64,000 nucleotides of DNA from Syngnathus acus (Eukaryota > Chordata > Actinopteri > Syngnathiformes > Syngnathidae): positions 1,663,500 to 1,727,499 of the forward strand of contig NC_051098.1 of NCBI RefSeq assembly GCF_901709675.1. The letters are read 5' to 3'. The notes beneath the pieces are model-generated. The model ran no database searches. It was not told the origin of the DNA and worked only from the letters and a program-made list of their open reading frames with translations. Within the stretch, counting starts at the first letter, position 1. Each line of letters opens with the position of its first letter. This document shows positions 22,291-34,147 of the stretch, one piece after another. Position numbers and translations under genes: made by a program.

Positions 22291-23135
22291 CAGTGGAGCC
22301 TCGGTTTTCGAACGTCCCGGTTCTCGAACAAATCGGTATTCGAACAAAAAATTCGAGATTTCTTTGCTTCGGATGTCGGTCAAAATTCGGTTGTCGAACC
22401 TCGCGAGATGAGCCGAGAGGACCCGCATGCCAACTGACTCCGTTCGTTATTACATTCTTGTTACTCTGAGGATTGCATCAACTCTAATCATGCCTCCAAA
22501 GGAAGCAAGTGGAAGCAGTAAAGCCATCCTAAAACACAAATACGCTCCTAAAGCAATGCGACACTGAGCGCCCGGCGCGCTGCGGTTGCGTGATCGGACC
22601 AAATTAAGCTCCCTGCGCACTGAGGTCCACTTAAATTTTGGAGTACATTAGGACTTTAAAAATATTTTCTAAATTTTAGCGACCGCTCTGTCACAATAAT
22701 GCGACCAGCGCGGTGCAGTAGCGCGGTCGGCGGCGCGCTACGGTTGCGCGTTCGGCGGTGCGCTGCAGTTGCGCGATCGGACAAAATTAAGCTCCCTGCG
22801 CACTGATGTCCACTTAAATTTTGGAAAGTACATAAGGGCTTTAAAAATATTTTCTAAATTTCAGCGACGGCTCTGTCACAATAATGCGACCAGCGCGGTG
22901 CAGTAGCGCGGTCGGCGACGCGCTACGGTTGCGCGTTCGGCGGTGCGCTGCAGTTGCGCGATCGGACAAAAATGCGCAAACGAAAAAATGCTTAAAAAAG
23001 GCGTTTTTATTTTGCTTGGAACGGATTAAGTTTTTTTCCATTATTTGTAATGGGGAAATATGATTCGTAATTCGAACGATTAACTTCTCGAACAGCCTTC
23101 TGGAACGGATTGTGTTCGAAAACCGAGGCTCCACT
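22291..23135. mobile_element. Tigger-like (TcMar) non-autonomous element
   Basis: The left end CAGTGGAGCCTCGGTTTTCG and the right end CGAAAACCGAGGCTCCACT are inverted and sit in TA-rich flanks, so a TA target is consistent. Both subterminal regions carry further TTCGAACG/CGTTCGAA-type repeats. The interior is a GC-rich tandem duplication with no coding capacity. Confidence 0.85.
22583..22970. repeat. About 184-bp tandem duplication in the Tigger-like element
   Basis: The block from GCGATCGGACAAAATTAAGC through GCGGTGCAGTAGCGCGGTCG to GGTGCGCTGCAGTTGCG occurs twice, with the beginning of a third copy. CpG density is high. Confidence 0.85.
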
Positions 23136-23143
23136 ATATATAT

Positions 23144-23192
23144 ATATATATATATACATATATACATACACGCACACGCACACACACGCACG

Positions 23193-23226
<34 letters not shown>
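23144..23226. repeat. (TA)n-(CA)n microsatellite
   Basis: TATATA then ACACGCAC/ACACAC units between the Tigger-like and the next hAT-like element. Confidence 0.9.
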
Positions 23227-23227
<1 letters not shown>

Positions 23228-23259
23228 CAGCTGCGTGGCGAGGGTGGTTGGGTGTGGTG

Positions 23260-24136
23260 CAGTGTTCCCTCTAACTTTTCAAGTGTCTGTGCAAACACAC
23301 AAGGTGGACCACTGTGTGCAACACCAGATTAAATAATAAATAAATAAATAAATAAAATAAAAAATAAAAAAATATTGTCAATGCGAACTATAACTTGCTC
23401 AGGGGGTCGGATTTTGTTTTGTGTGACGGGCTCGTTCCTTTTCTGTCGGTCTTTTGCGCTCTCTCGCAATAATGTACCAATCCCCTATCCCACCTTGAGT
23501 CTTTGTACAATTCCAACAGCTTTCAAATGACATTTCTGCTGAATGTGACACTTGAGGTAGTCCAACTTCCATTCCTTCCATATTTTCCCCTCCGTAAACT
23601 CGCCCGTCACTTTGGTTTCACTCCATGTTTTGCAGAGGAGACCTTTGTTATTGGAAAAAATCTCACCCAGTTTCACCGTTTCCTCTTGTACTTGCACACA
23701 CTTCGACAGCCATTCAATCTCACAAGAACTGCCGCATCTCTTATTTATTGTAGCTTGGCCAGTGGAGGAGGCGCTGCTCATTCGTTTCGCCACGATTAGC
23801 TAATTTAGCATTTGCATCGCTTGACTCCGCCGCACTGTCGTTAGCTAGCTAACCTGCGCGGCACGGATGGGCAGGACACATGTTCAGGCACTGTCAATCC
23901 TATGATTGGCTATGTAGCATAAGTGAACCATATCATATCATTGGCTGAACACCTGTCAATTCCTGAAAGCACAGAAAGAAAATCATTCATCCACTTAATT
24001 AGATGAGAGTACGTCTAACATTAGATATTAATCAATCAGTTTATGCAGATTTTTTTTTTGTGCGCGCAGCATGGTGTTTCTTGTGCGCAGAGACTGCGCG
24101 ACCAGTGCGCAATTGCGCAGCTTAGAGGGAACACTG
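23260..24136 (-). mobile_element. hAT-like transposon with CAGTGTTCCCTCTA ends
   Basis: The left end CAGTGTTCCCTCTAA is matched by TTAGAGGGAACACTG at the right. Adjacent 8-mers GTGTGGTG and GTGGGGGG agree at six of eight positions, a decayed target duplication. It is related by its ends to the 370-bp element at 29958-30327. It includes a single protein-coding remnant on the minus strand. Confidence 0.8.
23485..23793 (-). pseudogene. Zinc-finger N-terminal fragment of a hAT-type transposase
   Basis: A 102-codon frame reads EIEWLSKCVQVQEETVKLG, then LLCKTWSETKVTGEFTEGK, KEWKLDYLKCHIQQKCHLKAV. The C...C...H...H spacing resembles the modified BED/TTF-type finger of ZMYM/KIAA1586-like hAT proteins. 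The catalytic part is absent. Assignment is by pattern only. Confidence 0.5.
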
Positions 24137-24414
24137 GTGGGGGGTTGCTGCCTGTAAAACAGCTTTCTTCTCATATATCCCTGCCCAGACCATGAAGCTC
24201 CTCTAGAGAGGACACTCCAGCGACGCTGAAAAGTGCCGGTATAACACGGGAGATGAGCAGATACCGGTTAGAAGCCCAACTGATTGGCAAAAGAAATGGG
24301 CGCCAGGGGCTATCTCCACCAGTGGGAGAGACTTTTGTAGACCCATTGAACAGCTACCGCCCACTTTAAACTGGGCAATCCCCCAGCCAGTTAGGTGCTC
24401 TCTCTCGTGTAACG

Positions 24415-24816
24415 TCAGAGCTCCAACTTGGTGTCGTGGAGCCACGCCAGCATCTCTGGTCCCAGGTCGAAGAGGCCGGCCTCTGAGGGTGGTCTATATA
24501 GGGGGCAGGTGTTGATGATGTGGTCGGCTGTCTGCTCGGGGGCTCCACACTCGCATGCCACACTGTCCGCCAGTCCCCACTGCCGCATAGACGTGTTGAA
24601 GCGCCCAACACCAGTTCTTAAGCGGTTCAGTGTGGTCCACTGCTGGCGAGGTAGTTCGTCTCCTCCTATGGCGGCGTCTCCTGGTTCCCAGACATAACGG
24701 TGCATGAGGGAGTTAGGTGCTGTTCCGCCATGGCTCACCTGCTCTGGTGGGTGTGTGGAGAGTAGATTCTCGAAGAGTGAACCAAAAACACCCGCACCAG
24801 GCAAAATAAGAAACAA
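24415..24816 (-). pseudogene. LINE C-terminal fragment with CCHC finger
   Basis: The minus-strand frame contains LPRQQWTTLNRLRTGVGRF, then ACECGAPEQTADHIINTCPLYRPP and a stop shortly after. The R-x-W-x-x-L-N-R-x-R-T-G and C-x-C-G...H-I...C-P-L patterns mark the C-terminus of I/Nimb-like non-LTR elements. It is a different copy from the relative at 34663-38668. Only the last 130 codons remain. Confidence 0.7.
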
Positions 24817-26525
24817 ACAATCAATGAAGAAACCAGTTATTCATTTTGCAACCTGGAATGTCAGGACCATGTGCCCTGGCTTTTCAGCCAACATCCAACA
24901 AGTTGACGATGCAAGAAAGACCGCAGTCATCGACAAAGAGGACATCAACATTGCCTGCCTGCAGGAGACGAGACTCGCGGTCTGCGGCACCATCAGAGAA
25001 AAGAGCTTCACCTTCTTCTTGAAAAGCAAGCCTTCCAAGGAGCCGCGCCAATATGGTGTCGGCTTTGCCGGAAAGAATAAGCTTCTTCTATGGAGCCCCC
25101 GTTAGCAGGCACAGAGAGGATCCTGATCCTCCGGATGTCCACATTTTCTGGCCCACCAATAATCCTCAGCATTTATGCTTCCACTCTCTGTGCAGCCCCA
25201 GAGGAAAGAGACAAGTTCTGTGAGATCCTGGAAGTGGAAGTGATATATCGGGTCCCTAGCAATGATGCTCTCTCCTGGGCGACTTCAACGCTAGAGTGGG
25301 AGCTGACCAACAGGCTTGGCCCTTCTGCCTCGGGGCCTACGGACGCAGGAAGATCGACAACGGCCAGCGCTCACTGGAACTCTGCTGCTTCCATGACTTG
25401 TGAGTCACTACCACCTTTTTCCCGTGCAACAAAATGCATCAGGTCTCCTGGAGGCATTCACACTCCCGGCACTGGCATCAGCTCAACCTGGCGCATGGAC
25501 CTTGCCAGCATCCTCTTCACCCTCACTTACCAGAGTGCTGATTGTGACACGGACCATTCCCTCGTCGCCAGCAAGGTGCCTATCTCTTCGTGAAAGATGC
25601 AACAGGACTGCACGCATCAACACCTGCTGCAGCAGAAACCCAGAAAAGAGACACCATTTCCTGAGTCGGCTCGACGAGACCTGTGCCAGGGAGATGTCCA
25701 CAGATGACATCATTGACTCTAAGTGGACTCTCCTTCACGACTCAGTTTATAGCGCAGCCATCTCTGCTTATGGGAAAAAGGAACAGAAGAACGCCGACTG
25801 GCAGGAAATGGCGCCTGTGACCGCACAAAAGAGGATGCCCTGCTGGCCTATAAGACCCCCCCAACCCCCGGCACTCTCGCGGCACTTTGAGCGGCCAAGA
25901 AAACAGCCCAACAGACCGCTCGCCGCTGCGCTAACACCTATTGGCTGAAGCTTTGCAGCAGTATCCAGACAACTGCGGACCCAGGGGACGCGAGAGGGCT
26001 GTAGAGGGCATTAGGCAAGCAACAGGTCCAACCTCCACCAAGTCTGCCCCCCTCAAGTCGAAGACAAGCAATGTGATCACAGATCAGGGCAAGCAGCTAG
26101 AACGCTGGGTGGAGCACGACCTTGAGCTGTATGCCACGCATAACGTTGTCACCGACGCCGCCCTTGCTGCCGTCACTGACCTGCCAATTATGAAGGGGCT
26201 CAACACCCAACCTACAGAGGTGGAGCTCAGCAAAGCCATTGATTGCCTCACCAGTGGGGAGGCCCCAGGGAGCCATGTTATCTCGGCAGAAGTGGCAAAC
26301 CAGGGCTGCTCAAGCCCCTGCATGAACTGCTCGACCGATGCTGGGAGGAAGGACATTTTCCTCAAGACATGTGGGACACAAACATAATTTCTTTGTACAA
26401 GAAAAAAGGTGAACGAGGGACTGCAACAATTACTGTGGGATCTCCCTTCTGAGCATTGTGGGAAAGGTCTTCGTGAAAGTCGCTCTTGCCCGCCTGAAAA
26501 CCCAGAGTCCCAGCGTGGTTTCCGT
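24817..26525 (+). pseudogene. RTE-type LINE remnant: endonuclease and first part of RT
   Basis: The plus strand reads an AP-type endonuclease in several frames: FATWNVRTMCPG, NIACLQETRL, GDFNARVGADQ and DCDTDHSLVASKV (catalytic Asp-His). The linker follows (LSRLDETCAREMS, QLERWVEHDLELYATHNVVTDAAL), then the start of RT (CLTSGEAPG, LLKPLHELLDRCWEEGHFPQDM, GISLLSIVGKVF). The sequence stops being RT-like near 26525, before the catalytic palm. Intact relatives are often misannotated as craniofacial development protein 2. Several frameshifts make it a pseudogene. Confidence 0.85.
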
Positions 26526-26676
26526 GCTGACCGTTCGTACTGAAACATTGTAGCAGAGCACTGTGTACGAGTATGGATAAAAAAATTCATCAATTGATCC
26601 ACATATAAGGCGCTCTGCATTGTAAGGCGCACTGTTTTTAAATTAAAAGCTTTTAAGTACACCCTATAATGTGGAA
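26526..26676. other. Short flank with a TAAGGCGC-type repeat fragment
   Basis: ATAAGGCGCTCTGCATTGTAAGGCGCACTG followed by an AT-rich stretch resembles one end of a fish DNA transposon cut by the copia insertion. No partner end was found. Confidence 0.35.
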
Positions 26677-26999
26677 TGTTGGCAGAGTAGCCATACAGCA
26701 GCAGGTACTTGTGAGAAACCCAATTGCACCGAACTCAGTGGAATAAAATAAAGAAAGACGAGGAGGACAATCAACTCTGTTTGCACACCATTCACTGCAA
26801 CTACTGCAACAACAGCTATTAGGAACACTGCGCAGCATGCAGGAAGGCTTTTTATTAAACACGCCCACTTAATTAACACAGGTGTCTTCACTTAGACAGT
26901 CAACATTTTCTGTCATTATAACAAGAAAATAATAAATTCAATAAATCAACATTTGGACAAAACATAATAGAAACCATATAATGAGAGTGTATTTCAACA
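26677..26999 (-). repeat. 3' LTR of the copia element
   Basis: 323 bases bounded by inverted TGTTG/CAACA. The minus-strand purine tract GCAAATGGGGG (27000-27010) abuts it. Confidence 0.85.
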
Positions 27000-27100
27000 C
27001 CCCCATTTGCTCTCACATTATAAACCCCCAAAAAATCCAAAAACACATTCCATCGACATTTTAGTCAAGTTTAGTTTAGTCCGTTTTTTTTCTTTTCTAT

Positions 27101-29104
27101 TTAGTTAGACCCAAACATAAACTCAGCAAATTCTGACAACTTAGATTTTGTTGCAGGCTTGGTCATTACATCGGCAACCATATGTTCAGTTGGACAGTAC
27201 TGTAAGGACAGTTTACCATTGGTAACATTGGACCGAATAAAGTGGTATTTGATATCCACATGTTTGCATCGCTGTCTTTTAACAGGATTCTTTGCTCATG
27301 CAATTGTGCCTTGATTGTCTTGAAAAACTACAGGTAGCATATACACATGCTTATCAATACCATCTAGCAGTTGTGTGAGGTATACACACTCTTGGATAGT
27401 TGCAGACAGAGCAATATACTCTGCCTCACAAGTAGAAAGTGCTACAGTTGGCTGTCTTTTTGTCATCCATGACACTAAAGTACCACCCTGAGATAGAGTT
27501 ACACAATAACCAGTTGTAGTACGTCGATCTACATCACTAGCCCAGTTTGCATCACTGTAGGCTTGCATACCCAGGTTTTCATTACTCTTTTGGTAACATA
27601 ACTTCATGTCACTGGTACCCCTTAAATATCTTAGCACATGTTTAACTGTACAAAAATGTTCAACAGTAGGTGGATTAAAATACTGCGACAGTTTACTTAC
27701 AATAAAACTCAAGTCAGGTCTTGTACATACAGTTAAATAAATAAGACTACCCACTGCTTCTCTGTACATTGAAACATCACTCAGTAATGCAGCATCATCT
27801 GTGTAGTTCAGTTTTTGTTCACATGGTGTCAATCTTGGTTTGCAATCTTTCATATTAAACCTTTCTAGAATTTTCTCAACATATTTAGCTTGAGACATTG
27901 TTACACAGTTACCGGTTGGCTCAAAATCAATGCCCAAGAAATGTTTCAGTTTGCCCAAGTCCTTCATTTTTAACCTAGCTGTCAGCATATCTTTTGTGAC
28001 CTTTATAGCTTCTTCATTACTTGCTGCAATTAACAGGTCATCAATCCATATTAGTACAATGACTTTCTCATGTTCGGTTTCTCTTGTATAAACACAATGG
28101 TCAGCTTGGTTTTGGGCAAAATAATTTTGTGTCAAATGATCATGCAACAATCTATTCCAATTTCTGCCTGATTGTTTTAGCCCATATAATGACTTTTCTA
28201 TTTTGCAGACCAACTTCCTGTCTGTTTGAGATCTCTCCTCATACCTTTCTGGTTGTTCCATGTCGATCTCACAGTCTCTGGGTGCGTTTAAATAGGCAGT
28301 TTTCACATCCATTTGGTGTAAAATAAGATTTTCTTGCACTGCCTTCTGCATCAATACTCTAACACTGGTCATGTTAGCTGTTGGAGAAAATGTCTCCCCA
28401 TAATCTACACCAATCTTTTGGTTATATCCTTTAGCAAAATATTGGGCCTTGTACTTCTCAGATCCATCGACATCTGTTTTAATGGTATACACCCATCTAC
28501 CCCCCACTGCTTTCTTGCCCTCTGGCAAATTGGTCAAGGTAAATGTGTTGTTTTCTTTAAGTGAATGCATCTCCTCATCCATGGCTTTAACCCACTCTTT
28601 GGCCTTATCTGAGGATATAGCTTCTGCAAATGACACAGGTATGTTACACATGACACGATAACAATAATCAATGTTACTCTGGACTTGATCAGTCTCTTCA
28701 TCATCAGACACATATTTAGACACATTGCAATCTGTGTATCTGTCTGGCTTCCTTCTCTCTCTGGAAGGGTAACACCTACCATCAGGTTCACATTTGATCT
28801 CAACTCTTTCTGGTTGTGGTTGGTGGTGGCTGAGTTCAGGTTTTTGTTCTCTTAACATAAGATTTGGACTTCTTGGTTTGGTTTCTACAGGGTCATCATC
28901 CTCAGATGTGACATTAGTTTGTGTTTGTTGTTCTACACATGATTTTGCCACAAACCTTACCAATCTGTGCTTTTGCACTTTCTTACTGACAGGGGAATAT
29001 ACAATGTATGCAGGACTGGTTTTATCATACCCAATAAAAACACATTTTTCACACCTTGGATCAAGTTTTCTCTTGTCTTGTTTAAAGGCATAACACTGAA
29101 CCAA
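27101..29104 (-). pseudogene. Copia reverse transcriptase and RNase H
   Basis: A frame of more than 600 codons. It starts in the integrase tail (CEKCVFIGYDKTSPAYIVY), then RT: RWVYTIKTDVDGS, QMDVKTAYLNA, KSLYGLKQSGRNWN, and the catalytic IWIDDLLIAA. KHFLGIDFE and CTRPDLSFIVSKLSQY follow. RNase H has AYSDANWASDVD, STCEAEYIALSA and FQDNQGTIA. At 27296 a TGA replaces the expected sense codon; beyond it the frame continues KHVDIKYHFIR to a natural stop at 27101. A frameshift near 29090 separates it from integrase. Apart from these breaks the RT is remarkably intact. Confidence 0.9.
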
Positions 29105-29573
29105 ACCTCTGCATTCTAGACAAATTTGGTCTTCTTCCTGTCAACATCTGGATGGCTGTCTGCCCTGTTCTTTTGTTAAAATACCTGTTTCTGATCACAG
29201 CAGCAGTTTGGACTGCATAGGTCCATAGTTGTTTTGGCAAACCACTATCAATAAGCATACACCTTGCCATATCAAAAAGTGTTCGCCAATTGCGTTCAGC
29301 AGTACCATTTTGATGAGGAGAGTATGGTGCTGATGTCTGATGTTTAATCACATTTTTAGTGAGCAAAGTCTGGTAATTTTCACTTTTAAATTGAGTATCA
29401 TTATCAGATCGGATACATTTTACTTTGCCATTTGCCAGAAACCTTTCTGTAGCTTCAACAGTGTCACCTTTGTTCTTTAAGAAATACACAAACACAGAAC
29501 TGGAAAAATCATCAGTAAATGAAACTGCATATCTGTAACCCTCTTTAGACTCTGGCTGGATTGGCCCTGCCAA
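29082..29573 (-). pseudogene. Copia integrase core
   Basis: Reads the central integrase: AVSFTDDFSSSVFVYFLKNK (first Asp), CIRSDNDTQFKSE (second Asp), APYSPHQNGTAERNWRTLFD (Glu), then LPKQLWTYAVQTAAVIRNR. All catalytic acids are present. The upstream zinc-binding part is separated by the MITE at 29597-29797. Confidence 0.9.
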
Positions 29574-29596
29574 ATCTGTGTGAAATAGCTCTAGAG

Positions 29597-29797
29597 CAGG
29601 GGTCTCAAACTCCAGTCCTCGGGGGCCGCAATCCTACATGTTTTCCAAGTTTCCCTCGTTAAACACACCTGATTCAATTATCAGGCTCCTGCAGAACGTG
29701 AGGATGAACTGATCATTTGAATCAGGTGTGTTTAACGAGGGAAACTTGGAAAACATGTAGGAATGCGGCCCCCGAGGACTGGAGTTTGAGACCCCTG
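29597..29797. mobile_element. hAT MITE, nearly perfect hairpin
   Basis: CAGGGGTCTCAAACTCCAG and its inverse form the ends. About 75 bases of each arm are complementary (GTTTTCCAAGTTTCCCTCGT pairs with ACGAGGGAAACTTGGAAAAC). The 8-bp duplication CTCTAGAG lies at 29589-29596 and 29798-29805. It is inserted in copia integrase. Confidence 0.93.
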
Positions 29798-29817
29798 CTC
29801 TAGAGGGATCTTAGCCC

Positions 29818-30573
29818 TCACATCAGGTTCTTTGTTTCGTTTTGGAAAAACTTCCCTTTAGTACACACTTCACAATGTTGAGGTTTGTTCATTGACCCCT
29901 TAATTTTCATGCCATCAACAACATTTTGTAACTTCTGAATGTCATTATAGTTGCAGTCAATGTTCCCTCTAAGCTGCGCGCGTGCGCAATCGCGCACTGC
30001 CCGCACGTTCTCAGCGCACAAGAAATCTATCCAGCGCATAAACATCCCCCGCACCCCCCCCCGACCCCCCGAAGCGAAGCGAACGCGCAGCGTTAAACGT
30101 CCCATTTGCACCCCCCCCCCCCCGAAGCGAAGCGAACACGCAGCGTTGGACGCCCCATTAGCAACCCCCCCCCCGAAGCGAAACGAACACGCAGCGTTGG
30201 ACGTCCCATTAGCACCCATCCCCCCCCCCCCCCCCCGAAGCGACCTGATGTTGCTCACTGTAGTCCTCAGTTTGCTCAGGGAGCTTGTGTCTATGCCCAG
30301 ATACATGAAAAATTGGAGGGAACATTGGTTGCAGTGTCCCAGTATCTCATGCCACGTCTGAATATCATGACACCCTTTACATTGGTTATCATCACAATCA
30401 TCAATATCATCATCATCATTTAGTGTGTGCAAATAATATAGTCTATCATGTACGTGAATGGGTAATTTGGTACCGTCTTGGTAGAGGAGAACGTTCTTCT
30501 CCTCCATGAAGACCACAGTGGCTCCACTGGCAGTAGCTGCTTTCACGGATAGAATGTCTTGTGGGTAAGACAT
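29818..30573 (-). pseudogene. Copia protease/integrase junction, interrupted by hAT
   Basis: The right part (30328-30573) reads [21 protein letters not shown] and the GAG-pre-integrase motif HDIQTWHEILGHCN. The frame is then broken by the hAT at 29958-30327, and 29818-29949 resumes with IQKLQNVVDGMKIKG and HCEVCTKGKFF (the zinc-binding C-x-x-C). Open codons inside the hAT do not belong to copia. Confidence 0.85.
29958..30327. mobile_element. Short hAT-like element with GC- and C-rich core
   Basis: Ends CAATGTTCCCTCTAAG and AATTGGAGGGAACATTG, with the exact 8-bp duplication GTTGCAGT at 29950-29957 and 30328-30335. The core holds three to four copies of a unit with CCCCCCGAAGCGAAGCGAA, AACACGCAGCGTTGGACG and long C runs. 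Its ends resemble the element at 23260-24136. Confidence 0.92.
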
Positions 30574-31485
30574 TTTGCGTTCAGGTGTCTACCTCTGCTG
30601 TCGATCAGGCAGACTTCTGCATCGCCTCGGCGCTCCGCAACGCCCTTGCACGGCGTGCCGTCCGCCAGCTCCACGCATTGTGTCTCGGCCTGGAACCCAT
30701 CATCAAACCGCTTGAACTTTGCCTGGTCTGTGACGATGTGCGAGGTAGCCCCGCAGTCAACCATCAGGCCTCTCACGTCGACTCTCGCTTTCCCCTCGCT
30801 CACTCGGAAGAAGTACTCATCCTGGTCCTGGTCTTCCGTCTCCCCGTCGGCCCTACGTGCGTCGTCCCAGTTGCCGCGCTGCTTCTGCCTGCAGGTCATG
30901 TCCCGGTGTGTGCTGGTCTTGCAATGACTGCACCACAGTTTACAGGCTCTGGCCACGTGTCCCTTCAGGCCGCACTTGAAGCACACCACCTCCGCGGCGC
31001 TCCTCTCGGCTCCCCGGTCACCTGGTCTGTCAGGTCTCGCTCTCCCCTGCCGCACATTCATCACGTTGTCATCTGCTTCAGCCCGCATCTTCTCTGCGTC
31101 CTCGTAACTGCGCATCTTTGTCTTGAATTCAGAAAACTGCATCGTCTCATCACGTTGTGTGATATGGATTGCAAATGGTTTAAAGGACTCCGGCAAACCT
31201 TTCAAAACCATTGCTACCAATAGTCCATCACTTAATGTCTCACCGGCGTTTCTTAGCGCTGTGATTGCGGTCTCAGCCCGGATCACGTTACTCGGACACA
31301 CTTTCACTCTCAAACTTCTGCAGTGATGTCAGTTCTGTGTAGAGACTTATGTTGCATGGCTTGCCTTTGCCTTGATAGTAGTTTCCCAGGATCTCTAAGG
31401 CCCCTCGTCTGTCATCACCAGCATCGCGCATCACCAGCGACAAACTTTTATCATCCAAAAACTGAATGAGCATATGCGTCCGCAT
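30543..31485 (-). pseudogene. Copia gag and protease
   Basis: Two overlapping frames with a shift near 31300. The first (31288-31485) reads QFLDDKSLSLVMRDAGDDRRGALEIL (UBN2-type gag). The second (30543-31313) continues [19 protein letters not shown], has the zinc knuckle [14 protein letters not shown] and a second Cys/His cluster, then the protease site [13 protein letters not shown]. In copia elements this polyprotein coats the RNA and is self-cleaved. Confidence 0.88.
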
Positions 31486-32298
31486 TCTTTCTTACGTCTT
31501 CCTGTAGTTCGTCTTCTTGCTCGGTTGTGGGCTCAGTTTGTTTGTTTTATTTAGGACCCCCATTAGCTCTGGCAATGCCAGCGCTACTCTTCCTGGGGTC
31601 CTTAAACCATTCTTCACATAGTCAAAATACAACACAGTCACATTCATAACTTAACAAAACTAAAATAAAGATACATAGTTACACAACACACTAAACAGAC
31701 AACACAAGCTCCCTCAGTCAATTTACAGAACACATTTGTTACTCATTCAATAGTTTTTTTTTTGTCACATACCTTGCACGCCTTAACAGCCCAATAGTAT
31801 ATATACTTTACCATCATAATTTCCAGATCAATCTGGCCCAGAACAAATACAGACTTGACAGCAACATTATAACTTACAAAGAACTGTTTCTGTTCTAAGA
31901 TGTTATACGCTTATATATACTTATACTTCATTATATTTCCATAGCTAACAAATACTCTTTAATAAATTTTTTAAACATCATTTTACTATTTTCTTGTGTT
32001 ATACTATGTGGTAATTTGTTCCATTGATTCATCGCTCTTTAGGTTACCATTCGTTTAATTGCATTTGTTTTCGCTGTTGGTAGTGTAAACTTACCCCTAG
32101 TAGCATATCGAGTTTTATGGCTATGTCTATCGGAACTATAATGTAACGTATTGTATATGATTGATGGCTTTTTTGTTATTAGAATGTTTTTAAAGAAAAC
32201 CATCAGTGAATAAAGTAAACTATTCTTAACCAATAGCCAACCCAAATGATCGTGCATAACTATTATGTTTGTTCTATAATTGCAATGCAGGGCTGTAC

Positions 32299-33868
32299 AT
32301 TGTGGAAGCAGGGCCTGGGGACTCTGAGGCGGACTCTCCAATCTCTGGGGTCGAAGTCACTGAGGTAGTTAAAAAACTCCTCGGTGGATGAGATCCGCCC
32401 GAATTTCTTAAGGGCTCTGGAAGTTGTGGGGCTGTCATGGCTGACGTCTCTACAACATCGCGTGGACATCGGGGACAGTGCCTCTGGATTGGCAGACTGG
32501 GGTGGTGGTTCCCCTCTTTAAGAAGGGGGACCGGAGGGTGTGTTCCAATTACAGGGGAATTACACTCCTCAGCCTCCCTGGTAAGGTCTATTCAGGGGTG
32601 CTGGAGAGGAGGGTCCGTCGGGAGGTCAAACCTCGGATTCAGGAGGAACAGTGTGGCTTTCGTCCTGGCCGTGGAACAGTGGACCAGCTCTTCACCCTCA
32701 GCAGGATCCTCGCGGGTGCATGGGAGTTCGCCCAACCAGTCCACATGTGTTTTGTGGACTTGGAGAAGGCGTTCGACCGTGTCCCTCGGGATGTTCTGTG
32801 GGGAGTGCTTCGGGAGTACGGGGTACCGAGCCAACTGATAAGGGCGGTTCAGTCCCTGTATCACCGATGCCGGAGTTTGGTCCGCATTTCCGGCAGTAAG
32901 TCGGACTCGTTCCCAGTGAGGGTTGGACTCCGCCAAGGCTGCCCTTTGTCACCGGTTCTGTTCATAATTTTTATGGACAGAATTTCTAGGCGCAGCCGAG
33001 GCGTTGAGGGTGTCCGGTTTGGCGACCTCAGCATCGCGTCTCTGCTTTTTGCAGACGACGCGGTGCTGTTGGCTTCTTCAGGCCGTGATCTCCAGCTCTC
33101 ACTGGAGCGGTTCGCAGCCGAGTGTGAAGCGGTCGGGATGAGGGTCAGCACCTCCAAATCCGAGTCCATGGTCCTCGATCGGAAAAGGGTGGAATGCCCT
33201 CTCCGGATCGGGGATGAGATCCTGCCCCAAGTGGAGGAGTTTAAGTATCTTGGGGTCTTGTTCACGAGTGAGGGGAGGATGGAGCGCGAGATCGACAGGC
33301 GGATCGGTGCAGCGTCGGCAGTAATGCGGACTCTGTACCGGTCCGTCGTGGTAAAGAGAGAGCTGAGCCAAAAGGCAAAGCTCTCAATTTACCGGTCGAT
33401 TTACGCTCCTACCCTCACCTATGGTCACGAGCTATGGGTCGTGACCGAAAGAACGAGATCCCCGATACAAGCGGCCGAAATGAGTTTTCTCCGCAGGATG
33501 TCCGGGCTCTCCCTGAGAGATAGGGTGAGAAGTTCGGTCATCCGGGAGAGACTCGGAGTAGAGTCGCTACTCCTCCACGTTGAGAGGAGCCAGATGAGGT
33601 GGCTCGGGCATCTCATCAGGATGCCTCCTGGACGCCTCCCTGGGGAGGTGTTCCGGGCATGTCCCACTGGTAGGAGACCCCGGGGACGACCCAGGACGCG
33701 CTGGAGAGACTATGTCTCTCAGCTGGCCTGGGAACGCCTTGGGATCCCCCGGGATGAGCTAGATGAAGTGGCTGGGGAGAGGGAAGTCTGGGAGCCCCTC
33801 CTGAAGCTGCTGCCCCCGCGACCCGACCCCGGATAAGCGGAAGAAGATGGATGGATGGATGGATGGAT
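32299..33868 (+). mobile_element. 5'-truncated RTE-type LINE copy
   Basis: A shorter copy of the LINE at 49765-52801 in the opposite orientation, ending (ATGG)n. The target duplication GGGCTGTAC flanks it (32290-32298 and 33869-33877). Near 32380 about 16 bases present in the longer copy are missing, and two more near 32447, shifting the frame in the first 150 bases. Confidence 0.9.
32478..33836 (+). pseudogene. RTE-type reverse transcriptase, C-terminal 452 codons
   Basis: An open frame covering the RT and C-terminal region: [76 protein letters not shown], the catalytic LLFADDAVLLASS, and the C-terminus [19 protein letters not shown]. The endonuclease is lost by 5' truncation. It is nearly identical to the corresponding part of 49792-52758, which indicates recent activity of the family. 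Confidence 0.85.
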
Positions 33869-34147
33869 GGGCTGTACTTGCTGCTCTGTTTTGCACAATT
33901 TGTAATTTTTTTATGTTGTCTCATGATGTGTTAAGATAACGTTAAGATAACGTATTTCAAACCCTGCAATCGCAGGTGGCCCAAAAACTTTGCCTCCCAT
34001 AATTCGTAATTCTTTTCATCACCGTCAAACACTAACTGCGACCAGCGGCTACCAGGACTGTTCTTCTCTGCGGCCCGTCCGCTCAAGGTGCTCACAGCAT
34101 GCTATCATCACCAGTACGTCGGTGGGAATATGCTGCGTTGGGTTTAC

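Larger units (their letters stand above)
31537..33950 (-). pseudogene. LINE 3' fragment inserted in copia gag
   Basis: The minus strand reads IVQNRAASTAL upstream of the RTE insertion and LHCNYRTNIIVMHDHLGWLL downstream of it, so both sides join in one frame. It goes on YNTLHYSSDRHSHKTRYATRGKF and MNQWNKLPHSI, the usual end of a non-LTR reverse transcriptase. The 3' end has GGACCCCCATTAGCTCTGGC and its hairpin partner, then TTTATTTAG. The 5' end, near 33950, is approximate. The catalytic parts are absent. Confidence 0.7.

Noticed and set aside
24817-26525. Craniofacial development protein 2-like host gene
   Set aside because: The similarity is to the RTE endonuclease; frames are broken and followed by RT sequence, so it is a LINE remnant.
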